DNA of 64,000 nucleotides. Origin: JANNNF01 sp040385825 (GTDB lineage Bacteria; Pseudomonadota; Alphaproteobacteria; Rhodobacterales; Rhodobacteraceae). Location of the stretch: the NCBI GenBank assembly GCA_040385825.1, contig JAZKGQ010000006.1, positions 310,001 through 374,000 on the forward strand. Reading direction: 5' to 3'. Both the position numbers and the translations under genes were made by a program. This document shows, piece by piece, positions 7,858 through 15,485 of the stretch; position 1 is the stretch's first letter; each line of letters begins with the position of its first letter. The notes below the pieces were generated by a model, which was not told the DNA's origin, did no database searches, and worked only from the letters and a program-made list of their open reading frames with translations.

Positions 7858-8388
7858 ATGAACACCGATTGGGCGGCCCTGATGATCCGGGTGCGCGACC
7901 AGCAGGACAAGGCGGCCTTTGCCGCCCTGTTCCGGCACTTTGCCCCGCGGGTGAAGTCTTTTCTGATGCGCTCCGGCACCGGGGCGGCACTGGCCGAGGA
8001 ATGCGCGCAGGACGTGATGGCGACCCTGTGGCAAAAGGCGCATCTTTTTGACGAAAGCCGCGCCTCGGTGGCGACATGGGTGTTCACCATCGCCCGCAAC
8101 CGCCGCATCGACGCCGCCCGCAAGGCCCGCCGCGCCGAACCCGAGGATCTGGACTGGGGCCCCGCCCCCGCCCCCGATCAGGCCGAGGTGATGGAGGCCC
8201 GGCAAGACACCGACCGGCTGAGCCGCGCCATGGCGGACCTGCCGGAAAAACAGCGCGCCCTGATCGAACGCGCCTATTTCGGCGATCTGTCGCACAGCGA
8301 GATTGCCGCCGAAACCGGGCTGCCCTTGGGCACCATCAAATCGCGGATCCGGCTGGCGCTGGACCGGCTGCGCCACGCAATGACCTGA
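7858..8388 (+). CDS. rpoE: ECF sigma factor RpoE (singlet-oxygen response)
   Basis: The product directs RNA polymerase to photooxidative-stress promoters and is held inactive by ChrR. The 176-residue protein has region 2 (AEECAQDVMATLWQKA, then SVATWVFTIARNRRID) and region 4 (ALIERAYFGDLSHSEIAAE, then GLPLGTIKSRIRLALDRLR). It looks nearly identical in layout to R. sphaeroides RpoE as I recall it. The frame is open back to 7681, but the ATG at 7858 (MNTDWAALM) matches the family start and leaves the promoter upstream. chrR starts 15 bases after its stop. Confidence 0.94.
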   Translation: MNTDWAALMIRVRDQQDKAAFAALFRHFAPRVKSFLMRSGTGAALAEECAQDVMATLWQKAHLFDESRASVATWVFTIARNRRIDAARKARRAEPEDLDWGPAPAPDQAEVMEARQDTDRLSRAMADLPEKQRALIERAYFGDLSHSEIAAETGLPLGTIKSRIRLALDRLRHAMT

Positions 8389-8403
8389 GGAAGCAAGATC
8401 ACG

Positions 8404-9060
8404 ATGACGATTCGCCACCATCTTTCCGACCCGTTGCTGATGGCCTATGCCGCAGGCCAGTTGCCCGAGGCGTTCAGTCTGGTTGTCGCCACCCATCTGT
8501 CGATGTGCGACGATTGCCGCGCGCAGGCGGCGACCTTTGACGCCGTGGGCGGTGCCCTGATCGACCGCGCCGAACCCGCGGTGATGGATGCGGGCAGTCT
8601 TGACGCCGTTCTGGCCCGGCTCGACACCCCTGCCTCCCCCCCCGTTCGCCCCCCCGTTCGCCCCCGCGTTCGCGCCGCAGGTCTGCTGCCCACGCCGCTG
8701 GCGGATTATGTCGGCGGCGATCTGGACCGGGTGAAATGGCGGTCCATCGGCATGGGTGTCAAACAGGCGATCCTGCCCACCGACCGCGCGGCCTCGGCCC
8801 GGTTGCTGTATATTCCGGCCGGGCGGGCGGTGCCCGACCACGGCCACCGCGGGCTGGAACTGACGCTGGTGTTGCAAGGCGCATTTTCCGACAGCAGCGA
8901 CCGCTTTGGCCGCGGTGATGTGGAAATCGCCGATCAGGACATGCAGCATACCCCGGTGGCCGAGACAGGGATGGATTGCATCTGCCTTGCCGCCACCGAT
9001 GCGCCGCTGCGCTTTACCGATATGCTGCCCCGGCTGGTGCAGCCATTGTTCCGGATCTAA
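8404..9060 (+). CDS. chrR: ChrR zinc anti-sigma factor with cupin sensor domain
   Basis: ChrR binds RpoE and releases it on singlet oxygen. The 218-residue protein has the zinc anti-sigma domain at residues 1-85, with His6, His31, Cys35 and Cys38 present (HHLSD, then ATHLSMCDDCRA). The C-terminal cupin domain (105-200) carries a metal-binding segment VPDHGHRGLELTLVLQG and a downstream HTPVAE. All residues known to matter in R. sphaeroides ChrR appear to be present, so it should be functional. The interdomain linker is extended by a Pro/Arg-rich triplicate encoded by three 12-base units at 8641-8676. Confidence 0.94.
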   Translation: MTIRHHLSDPLLMAYAAGQLPEAFSLVVATHLSMCDDCRAQAATFDAVGGALIDRAEPAVMDAGSLDAVLARLDTPASPPVRPPVRPRVRAAGLLPTPLADYVGGDLDRVKWRSIGMGVKQAILPTDRAASARLLYIPAGRAVPDHGHRGLELTLVLQGAFSDSSDRFGRGDVEIADQDMQHTPVAETGMDCICLAATDAPLRFTDMLPRLVQPLFRI

Positions 9061-9644
9061 AGCGGCTTGACCATGGTGATCGCGGCGGAAAAGCCGAACA
9101 GGTGGCGGCATGGTCCCAGACCTTCGGTCCGGGTGATGCCAAAGCCCAGCCGCGCATACAGCGCCCGCGCCCGCCAGTTGGTGTCCACCACCTCCAGCCG
9201 GATCGACGGATAGCCCCGCGCCCGCGCCTCGGCGCACAGGGCGGCCACCAGCGCCGTGCCCACCCCCCGCCCGCGCGCGGATTGCGCCACGCAGATGCCG
9301 TCAATCAGAAAGCGGTCATTGTCCGCCTCGCGCGACAGCCACCACAGCGCCGCCGCCCGCCACTGACTGCCCCACCAGCCATAGACGGCGCGCAGATCGG
9401 CCATGCCGCCGCCGGCAAAACTGCCCGCCGGAGATTTGAACCCCGCCATGCCCAGCAATTCCCCCGCCGGCGACAGCGCCACGAAACAGTGATCCTCACG
9501 GATCACCCGGCGCAGAAACGCCAGCGCCGCCGCATCCGGCCCCAGAACCCGCCCCAGCTTGCCGCCGAACGCCTGCCAGTACAGCAGGGCAGCATCCGCG
9601 CGCAGGGCGGGGGGCAGGCCCTGCCGGATGGCCCAGCCGGTCAG
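9057..9644 (-). CDS. GNAT-family N-acetyltransferase, probably with a CTG start
   Basis: This is a cytoplasmic acetyl-CoA-dependent transferase of unknown substrate. The acetyl-CoA loop is SARGRGVGTALVAAL, followed by the beta6-alpha4 region NWRARALYARLGFG. The first standard start is a GTG at 9506, which removes the first helices of the fold. The same frame continues upstream with sensible coding (GWAIRQGLPPALR, LLYWQAFGGKLGRVLG) to a CTG at 9644, with no ATG, GTG or TTG between that and an in-frame stop in the lipoprotein gene. CTG at 9644 overlaps the lipoprotein stop by four bases (CTGA), as a coupled start would. The resulting 195 residues is a normal GNAT length. The stop overlaps that of chrR. 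Confidence 0.72.
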   Translation of the reverse strand: MTGWAIRQGLPPALRADAALLYWQAFGGKLGRVLGPDAAALAFLRRVIREDHCFVALSPAGELLGMAGFKSPAGSFAGGGMADLRAVYGWWGSQWRAAALWWLSREADNDRFLIDGICVAQSARGRGVGTALVAALCAEARARGYPSIRLEVVDTNWRARALYARLGFGITRTEGLGPCRHLFGFSAAITMVKPL

Positions 9645-10261
9645 TTGACCGCAGGCGGTGCCAGCACAGCCTGTTGCGCCAGAAGGCCCTTGTTCTCATC
9701 AGAATCATCATCCGTGATGTTGCGGGTCCGGACCCCCGGCAGCTTGGCGAATTCTTCCGAATACTTGTTCGGGAACCAGGTCTTGCGCAGACCTTCAAAC
9801 CCCGGCACCCCGGACATGATCTTCGAGATGGAATTGCTGCACTGCCCCTGCGGCACCGCGCCGTAAGCCTTGGCCCGCGCAATCGCGATATCGGCCACGG
9901 CTTTCGGCACCTCGATGGTTTGTTCGACCACGCGGAAGGTTTCGCGGGCGTGATAGTCTATATACATGTTGACCGCCTGATCGGTCATGCCGTAATGCAC
10001 ATCGCCCTGTTCCGGGATGCTGCGGTTGAACCAGCTGCCGGCCGGATCGAACATCACCCGTTCCGACCCGTTCAACAACAGCCCGGAATGTGCGCCAGAC
10101 CCGTTGCGGGTGCTGACCACCGTGTACAGCGTGATCGAGGACGGGCCGGGATATTCATAGCGCGCCGCCTGCACTTCGGCATCCGTGGCGAAATCCTGAT
10201 TGAAACCGGCACAGGCAGTAAGGCTCAGAAAAGCCAGCAGACAAAGAATGGGACGCAGCAT
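9641..10261 (-). CDS. Putative lipoprotein of unknown function
   Basis: The 206-residue product starts MLRPILCLLAFLSLTACAG: a lipoprotein signal peptide with lipobox LTAC, so Cys17 should be lipidated. The next residue is alanine, which suggests outer-membrane sorting. The body has SSITLYTVVSTRNGSGAHSG and ERVMFDPAGSW segments and a Cys-containing QGQCSNSISKIM region, and the tail is acidic. The arrangement recalls conserved Rhodobacteraceae lipoproteins without assigned function. A GGAGG site precedes the ATG at 10261. It is followed by, and overlaps, the GNAT gene. Confidence 0.72.
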   Translation of the reverse strand: MLRPILCLLAFLSLTACAGFNQDFATDAEVQAARYEYPGPSSITLYTVVSTRNGSGAHSGLLLNGSERVMFDPAGSWFNRSIPEQGDVHYGMTDQAVNMYIDYHARETFRVVEQTIEVPKAVADIAIARAKAYGAVPQGQCSNSISKIMSGVPGFEGLRKTWFPNKYSEEFAKLPGVRTRNITDDDSDENKGLLAQQAVLAPPAVN

Positions 10262-10311
10262 CGGGCCTCCGGGGCGCTTTGGGTCAGGCAAAAGACAGCA
10301 GGCAGGACGGA

Positions 10312-10461
10312 TCAGGAATTTGCCAGCGCCATGAAGATCAGGATGCCGATGGAAATGCAGGCCCCCCAGGTGGACAGGCGGATGAACCCGGCAAAGGTCT
10401 TTTCCTGAACGCGGATGTCCATGCTGCCGTGCTTGTGTTCGGGGGTGGAATGATCGGCCAT
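10312..10461 (-). CDS. aa3-type cytochrome c oxidase subunit IV
   Basis: The 49-residue protein has a polar His-rich N-terminus (MADHSTPEHKHGSMDI), the motif RVQEKTFAGFIRLSTWG, and one C-terminal transmembrane helix. This is the pattern of the small bacterial CoxIV family that associates with aa3 oxidase. The ATG at 10459-10461 gives the usual size. It is separate from the main cox genes, as is normal in this group. Confidence 0.85.
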   Translation of the reverse strand: MADHSTPEHKHGSMDIRVQEKTFAGFIRLSTWGACISIGILIFMALANS

Positions 10462-10504
10462 TGTCGGGGTTCCCATGTCTTGGTCAGGTCTTGTCTTCGC
10501 CATA

Positions 10505-10586
10505 GCCGATTCAGTCCGGCCTGTCACGGGGGCCATTCGTCACGGGGCCATTCGTCAGGGGGGCCATTCGTCAGGGGGGCCATTCG
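10505..10586. repeat. Short tandem repeat between CoxIV and DUF6173-like genes
   Basis: Around 10529-10586 the strings GGGGGCCATTCGTCA and close variants (CACGGGGCCATTCGTCAGG, GGGGGGCCATTCGTCAGGG, GGGGCCATTCGGCC) occur four times at roughly 17-19 base spacing. It lies in the 138-base gap upstream of the CoxIV gene, so it could affect expression or simply be slippage-prone filler. Confidence 0.55.
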
Positions 10587-10599
10587 GCCCCGGCTTGCG

Positions 10600-10989
10600 T
10601 CAGGCTGACGCGTCGCCGCCTTCGCCGCCCAGCCAGCCCGCGCCCATGCCGTTGGCCAGCCTGAATCCGATGCGCCGCGCCGGTTCTTCATCGCGCGCCG
10701 CCTTGGGCACCGCCCGCAGGATCACCGACAACTGGCTGACATGCTGGACAAGCTGGGTCTTGGCGCCCTCGGCGTCGCGGCCATAGAAGGTGATGATGTC
10801 GGGGTCGAAATACCCCAGCCCCTCGATCCGCAACACCCCTGCCTCGCCGCCGGCAAAGCCCATGGCGATCTCGTCACGCGCCGCCAGTTGCGATTCAAAA
10901 TCGCGGATGTACAGCACCAGCCGGTCATGCGCCCATTCTGCCGGGCTTTTGGGGGGGCTTTTGGGCGCCGCCGCCTGCCGTTTCGCCAT
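10600..10989 (-). CDS. Conserved hypothetical protein, DUF6173-like
   Basis: The 129-residue soluble protein starts with a basic, proline-rich tail (MAKRQAAAPKSPPKSPAEWA) and continues with a compact domain: LYIRDFESQLAARDEIAMGF, GVLRIEGLGYFDPDIITFYG, AKTQLVQHVSQLSVILRAVP. I believe this is the DUF6173 family of Rhodobacterales, but that name is from memory. The start at 10989 is preferred; an ATG at 11016 would overlap the upstream gene by 22 bases. It is likely co-transcribed with the MBL-fold gene, whose stop is five bases away. Confidence 0.72.
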   Translation of the reverse strand: MAKRQAAAPKSPPKSPAEWAHDRLVLYIRDFESQLAARDEIAMGFAGGEAGVLRIEGLGYFDPDIITFYGRDAEGAKTQLVQHVSQLSVILRAVPKAARDEEPARRIGFRLANGMGAGWLGGEGGDASA

Positions 10990-10994
10990 TGCCG

Positions 10995-12017
10995 CTACAC
11001 CCTTTGCCACATCCACGCGCCATCCTGGTTCAGGAAACGGGAAACCGCGCCCCGCCGCAAGAGAGTGTTCAGATGCGCCACCGCCTCGACCAGCGCCATG
11101 CCTTCCGCCGCCCCGTCGATCTCGCGCTTGAACAGCGGCACAAAACAGCCTCGGGCCACCTGCGGCGTTTTCAGATGATCCAGCAGCCGCAGCAACGCGC
11201 TTTCATGGTTTTCGATCATCTGGGTCAGCCGGAACGGCAACCCGGTGAACGGCAGCTTGTGGCCGGGCAGGATCAGGTCGCCTGCCCGCGCATGCGGCAG
11301 GAAGGCCCGGCAAGACTCCAGCCATTCGGTCAGCGGGTCGGCCTCGGGTTCGGTCGGGTACACCCCGATGTTGGCTGAAATCCCCGGCAGCAACTGATCG
11401 CCGCCCAGCACGATGCCATCCGCCCACAGCGTCGCATGTTCCGGCGCATGACCGTGGCCGATGCGCACCACCCAGTCCCGCCCCGCCGCATGGAACCTGT
11501 CGCCTTCGGCAATCCGGGTAAAGGTCGGCGGCAGGGGGGCCACCACATCGGCAAAGTTGAACGGGCGTTCCGTGGCCCGCTTTTGCAACGCCTGCTCGGA
11601 CAGCCCTGCCCGGCGGTAGAACTGCATCGCCTCGGGCGTGGGGGTGGCCTGCACATCCAGACAGAGCATCCGCGCGTAAAGCCAGGCGGTGCGGGTGGTG
11701 ATCAGCGCAGCACCCCGCGCCTGCAACCAGCCCGCAAGGCCGATATGGTCGGGGTGGTGATGGGTGACCAGAACACGGGAAATCGGCCTTCCCCGCAGCG
11801 GCCCGTCGATCAACCCCTGCCAGACCGCCCGCCCCCGCTTGCTGTCAAACCCGGTGTCGACGATGCACCAGCCGTTCCCATCCTCCAACGCATAGATGTT
11901 CACATGGTCCAACGCCATCGGCAGCGGCAGCCGCATCCACAAGATCCCCTCGGCCACCTGAACGGCCTGCCCTTCGGCGGGGGCGTCGGGAAACGGATGA
12001 TGGATGGCGTCACTCAT
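10995..12017 (-). CDS. MBL-fold metallo-hydrolase
   Basis: The 340-residue protein of the metallo-beta-lactamase superfamily has the zinc motif THHHPDHIGLAG near residue 110, an earlier IVDTGFD strand, a downstream HGHAPEHATLW, and LILPGHKLPFTG. The C-terminal 80 residues form a winged-helix-like extension seen in LACTB2/RNase-type and hydroxyacylglutathione hydrolase-like members. The substrate is unknown. The start at 12017 (MSDAIHHPF) excludes an upstream frame that runs through the repeat array and is not coding. Confidence 0.85.
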   Translation of the reverse strand: MSDAIHHPFPDAPAEGQAVQVAEGILWMRLPLPMALDHVNIYALEDGNGWCIVDTGFDSKRGRAVWQGLIDGPLRGRPISRVLVTHHHPDHIGLAGWLQARGAALITTRTAWLYARMLCLDVQATPTPEAMQFYRRAGLSEQALQKRATERPFNFADVVAPLPPTFTRIAEGDRFHAAGRDWVVRIGHGHAPEHATLWADGIVLGGDQLLPGISANIGVYPTEPEADPLTEWLESCRAFLPHARAGDLILPGHKLPFTGLPFRLTQMIENHESALLRLLDHLKTPQVARGCFVPLFKREIDGAAEGMALVEAVAHLNTLLRRGAVSRFLNQDGAWMWQRV

Positions 12018-12095
12018 GCCGGTTTCATGGCAGATGGCGGGGGAAGGGGGAAGCAACCATCGCCATATCCGCGCGATTGCCGAACGACACTCCAT

Positions 12096-12680
12096 CAGAC
12101 GCTCTCGTCCCGGCGAAGGCTGGGACCCCAGATGTTTGTGCATTGCCACCAAGACCCCGGCCTTCGCCGGGGCGACCAGTCTTGCAATGGGCCCCCCGAA
12201 AACACCATGCCGCAACAACCTACCTGATCAATCTGCACCCCGTCAGACGCTCTCGTCCCGGCGAAGGCCGGGACCCCGATGCTTGTGCATTGCCACCGAG
12301 GCCCCCGGCCTTCGCCGGGGCGACCAGTCTTGCAATGGCACCTCCTTGAAAACACCATGCCGCAACAACCTACCTGATCAATCTGCACCCTGTCAGACGC
12401 TCTCGTCCCGGCGAAGGCCGGGACCCCGGATGTTTGTGCATTGCCACCGAGGCCCTCGGCCTTCGCCGGGGCGACCAGTCTTGCAATGGCCCCCCCTGAA
12501 AACACCATGCTGCAACATACCTACCTGATCAATCTTCACCCCGTCAGACGCTCTCGTCCCGGCGAAGGCCGGGACCCCGGATGTTTGTGCATTGCCACCG
12601 AGGCCCCGCCTTCGCCGGGTGACCAGTCTTGCAATGGCACCCCCCGAAAACAGCATGCCGCAACCCGTACCGCGCAATCA
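12096..12680. repeat. Four tandem copies of a ~150-bp repeat
   Basis: The gap 12018-12720 has no gene. It holds four head-to-tail copies starting at 12096, 12244, 12394 and 12545 (spacings 148, 150 and 151). Each begins CAGACGCTCTCGTCCCGGCG and contains the palindrome CCCGGCGAAGGCCGGGA, then TGTGCATTGCCACC, a second inverted palindrome GGCCTTCGCCGGGGCGACC, then CAGTCTTGCAATGG and a CATGCCGCAACA tail. Copies differ by a few substitutions and small indels. Open frames across it in several phases are by-products of the period and composition. Confidence 0.88.
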
Positions 12681-12720
12681 CCCCCCCCACCCACTTCAAC
12701 ACCAAAGCGCTGGAGAAACC

Positions 12721-14421
12721 CTAACCCGCCAGATCCTCGGCCGACAGCGCATAGAGCCCCGCAGCCCCCTCGCGCACCTGTGCCAGCAGGGCGGCATGTT
12801 CCGGCAGCAGCCGCCTGATCGCCACCGCAGCCAAAGCCTTGCGCCCTTCGTCCGCCATCGCGGCCTTCAGGTGGAAATGCCCGCCCAGCACCCGCGCGAA
12901 GGCGCGCAGGTAGGGCACGGCCCCGGCGAAACGGTCGTTCATACCTTGCGCGACCAAGCTTTCCGTCGCCTCGCGCAGCGCCTCGGCGGCGGTCCAGACA
13001 GCGCCTGCAAGGTCGGGCATGGTGGCGCGGGCGGCGTGGGCAGCCTTTTCCACCTCGTCGATCAGGCGGAACGCGGCCTCGCCGCCGTCCATCATCTTGC
13101 GGCCGACAAGGTCCATCGCCTGAATGCCGTTGGTGCCTTCATAGATCGTCGTCACCCGCACATCGCGGGCAAATTGCGCGGCCCCGGTTTCCTCGATGAA
13201 CCCCATGCCGCCATGCACCTGCACGCCCATCTGCGCCACCTCGTTGCCGACATCGGTGCCGTAGGCCTTGGCAATCGGGGTCAGCAACGCCGCCCGCGCC
13301 AGCCAGTCTGCCGACCCGGTGGCGCGCGCCATGTCGATCGCCACGGCGCAGGACAGCGCGATGGCGCGGGCCGAAAACGTCTCGGCCTTCATCACCGCCA
13401 GCATGCGGCGCACATCGGCGTGGTCGATGATCGCCCCCGCCCCGGTCGGCGTCTTGCCCTGCCTGCGGTCCACCGCATAGGCCAGCGCCAGTTGGAACGC
13501 CCCTTCCGCCACCCCCACGCCCTGCACCGCCACCCCAAGCCGCGCGTTGTTCATCATGGTGAACATCGCGGCCATGCCTTTGTGCGCCTCGCCCACCAGC
13601 CAGCCCACAGCGCCGTCATACTGCATCACCGCCGTCGGGCTGCCGTGCAGGCCCAGCTTGTGTTCCAGCGACACGACGTTCAGGCTGTTGCGCCGCCCAG
13701 GGTTTCCGTCCACATCGGGAATGAACTTCGGCACCATGAACAGGCTGATGCCCCTGGTGCCCTCGCCGCCCCCCGGCAAACGGGCCAGCACCAGATGGCA
13801 GACGTTCTGCGTGAAATCATTATCCGCCCAGGTGATGTAGATTTTCTGCCCCGTCACGGCATAGCTGCCATCTTCCAGGGGTTCGGCCCTGGTCCGCAAC
13901 GCCCCCACATCCGACCCCGCCTGCGGTTCGGTCAGGTTCATCGTGCCGCACCAGTCGCCCGAAATCAGCCGGGGGATGTACAGCGCCTTGATGGCGTCCG
14001 AGGCGTGATGTTCCAGCGCCTCGATCTGGCCTTGGGTCATCAGCGGGTTCAGTTGCAATGACAGGCACGCCGAGGCCATCATGTCGTTCACCGCCGTCGC
14101 CACCACCATCGGCAGGCCCATGCCGCCCTGATCCGGGCTGGCCGACATGCCGACCCAGCCGCCCTCGACAATCGCGCGATACCCGTCGGCAAAGCCGGGC
14201 GAGGTGCGGACCACCCCGTTTTCCAGCCGCGCCGGGTGCTTGTCGCCCGCGCGCTGCAACGGGGCCAGCACGTTTTCGGCCAGCCGCCCGGCCTCGGTCA
14301 GGATCGCCTCTACCGTGTCGGGGGTCGCATCGGCGAAAAGGTCGGTCGCGGCCACCTGATGCAGGCCGACAACGTGATCGAACAGAAAGCGGAACTCGGT
14401 CACGGGGGCGCGGTAGGGCAT
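12721..14421 (-). CDS. Acyl-CoA dehydrogenase, DmdC-like
   Basis: The 566-residue flavoenzyme is of the long acyl-CoA dehydrogenase subgroup that includes 3-methylmercaptopropionyl-CoA dehydrogenase (DmdC) of DMSP demethylation. It shows NLTEPQAGSDVGALRT (FAD/substrate loop, near residue 165), the VHGGMGFIEETGAAQ segment, and YEGTNGIQAMDLVGRK with the catalytic-base glutamate near residue 430. A C-terminal helical extension of about 100 residues is characteristic of this subgroup. No DmdB or DmdD lies nearby, so a general fatty-acyl or DMSP role cannot be separated. It is divergent from the Sua5 gene. Confidence 0.85.
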   Translation of the reverse strand: MPYRAPVTEFRFLFDHVVGLHQVAATDLFADATPDTVEAILTEAGRLAENVLAPLQRAGDKHPARLENGVVRTSPGFADGYRAIVEGGWVGMSASPDQGGMGLPMVVATAVNDMMASACLSLQLNPLMTQGQIEALEHHASDAIKALYIPRLISGDWCGTMNLTEPQAGSDVGALRTRAEPLEDGSYAVTGQKIYITWADNDFTQNVCHLVLARLPGGGEGTRGISLFMVPKFIPDVDGNPGRRNSLNVVSLEHKLGLHGSPTAVMQYDGAVGWLVGEAHKGMAAMFTMMNNARLGVAVQGVGVAEGAFQLALAYAVDRRQGKTPTGAGAIIDHADVRRMLAVMKAETFSARAIALSCAVAIDMARATGSADWLARAALLTPIAKAYGTDVGNEVAQMGVQVHGGMGFIEETGAAQFARDVRVTTIYEGTNGIQAMDLVGRKMMDGGEAAFRLIDEVEKAAHAARATMPDLAGAVWTAAEALREATESLVAQGMNDRFAGAVPYLRAFARVLGGHFHLKAAMADEGRKALAAVAIRRLLPEHAALLAQVREGAAGLYALSAEDLAG

Positions 14422-14534
14422 CGGGAAACTCCGGTCTTATGGGGCAAGTCTTGGCAAAACGGGTGCGGTCGCGTAAGGGCTTTGAACCTAGGCTAACTAT
14501 CCTGCCCCGTGCATCAAGGCCAACGCTGCGTCAC

Positions 14535-15479
14535 ATGATCACCGAAACCCTGCCCCCCGATGCCGCAGGCCTTGCCCGCGCTGCGGCCCTGCTGCACGGC
14601 GGCGATCTGGTCGCCTTCCCGACCGAGACGGTCTATGGCCTTGGCGGCGATGCGCGGTCGGACATCGCGGTGGCCCGGATCTTTGAGGCCAAGGGGCGAC
14701 CCCGCTTCAACCCGCTCATCGTGCATGTGCCGGACCTTGCCGCGGCGCAGACCGTCGCCCTGTTCGACGACCGCGCCCGCGCCGTAGCCGCCGCCTTCTG
14801 GCCGGGGCCGCTGACGCTGGTTCTGCCGCTGCGGCACGATGCCGGCCTGTCGCCGCTGGTGACGGCGGGGCTGGATACCGTGGCGGTGCGCATCCCCGCC
14901 CATCCGCTGGCGCAGGCCCTGCTGCGGGCGTTTGGCGGGCCGCTGGCGGCCCCCTCGGCCAACCCGTCAGGCCGGGTGTCGCCCACCCGCGCCAGCCATG
15001 TGACCGACGGCCTGTCAGGCTGCATCGCCGCCGTGGTGCAGGGTGGCCCCTGTGCCGTGGGCGTCGAATCTACCATTCTGGGGCTGGACGGCCCCCCCGG
15101 CCTGCTGCGCCCCGGCGGTGTCCCCGCCGAAGCACTTGAGGCCCTGCTGGGCCACCCCCTAAACCAAGGCGGCAATGCGGAAAAACCCACCGCGCCGGGC
15201 CAGCTTGCCTCGCATTACGCCCCCGGCGCGGCGGTTCGCCTGAACGCAGCGGCCAAAGACGGGGCAGAGGTGTTCGTGGGCTTTGGCCCGATGCAGGCCG
15301 ATCTGTCGCTGTCGCCAGGCGGTGATCTGGTGCAGGCCGCCGCTGCCCTGTTCCACACCCTGCGCGCGGCAGACCTGCTGGCCGGGCCACAAGGCCGCAT
15401 CGCCTTTGCCCCGGTCCCGGAACAGGGCCTTGGCCGCGCGATCAATGACAGGCTGCGCCGCGCCGCGGCCCCCCGGTAA
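14535..15479 (+). CDS. Threonylcarbamoyl-AMP synthase (Sua5/TsaC family)
   Basis: The enzyme makes threonylcarbamoyl-AMP from Thr, bicarbonate and ATP for tRNA t6A modification. The 314-residue product has the YrdC domain: LVAFPTETVYGLGGDA near residue 30, KGRPRFNPLIVHV near 56, and PLAAPSANPSGRVSPT near 140. A C-terminal Sua5 domain follows the linker at about residue 215 (PGQLASHYAPGA), so it is the long Sua5 form and not the short TsaC. The ATG at 14535 is used; the longer upstream frame is antisense to the dehydrogenase. Confidence 0.93.
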   Translation: MITETLPPDAAGLARAAALLHGGDLVAFPTETVYGLGGDARSDIAVARIFEAKGRPRFNPLIVHVPDLAAAQTVALFDDRARAVAAAFWPGPLTLVLPLRHDAGLSPLVTAGLDTVAVRIPAHPLAQALLRAFGGPLAAPSANPSGRVSPTRASHVTDGLSGCIAAVVQGGPCAVGVESTILGLDGPPGLLRPGGVPAEALEALLGHPLNQGGNAEKPTAPGQLASHYAPGAAVRLNAAAKDGAEVFVGFGPMQADLSLSPGGDLVQAAAALFHTLRAADLLAGPQGRIAFAPVPEQGLGRAINDRLRRAAAPR

Positions 15480-15485
15480 ACCGCC

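Noticed and set aside
12096..12680. CRISPR array
   Set aside because: The repeated units are contiguous with no unique spacers between short repeats, and no cas genes are near.
12004..12818. Several 90-170 residue frames across the tandem array
   Set aside because: They repeat with the 150-bp period, contain the palindromes in translation (RRPGEGRDP), and have no start signals. They are products of the repeat.
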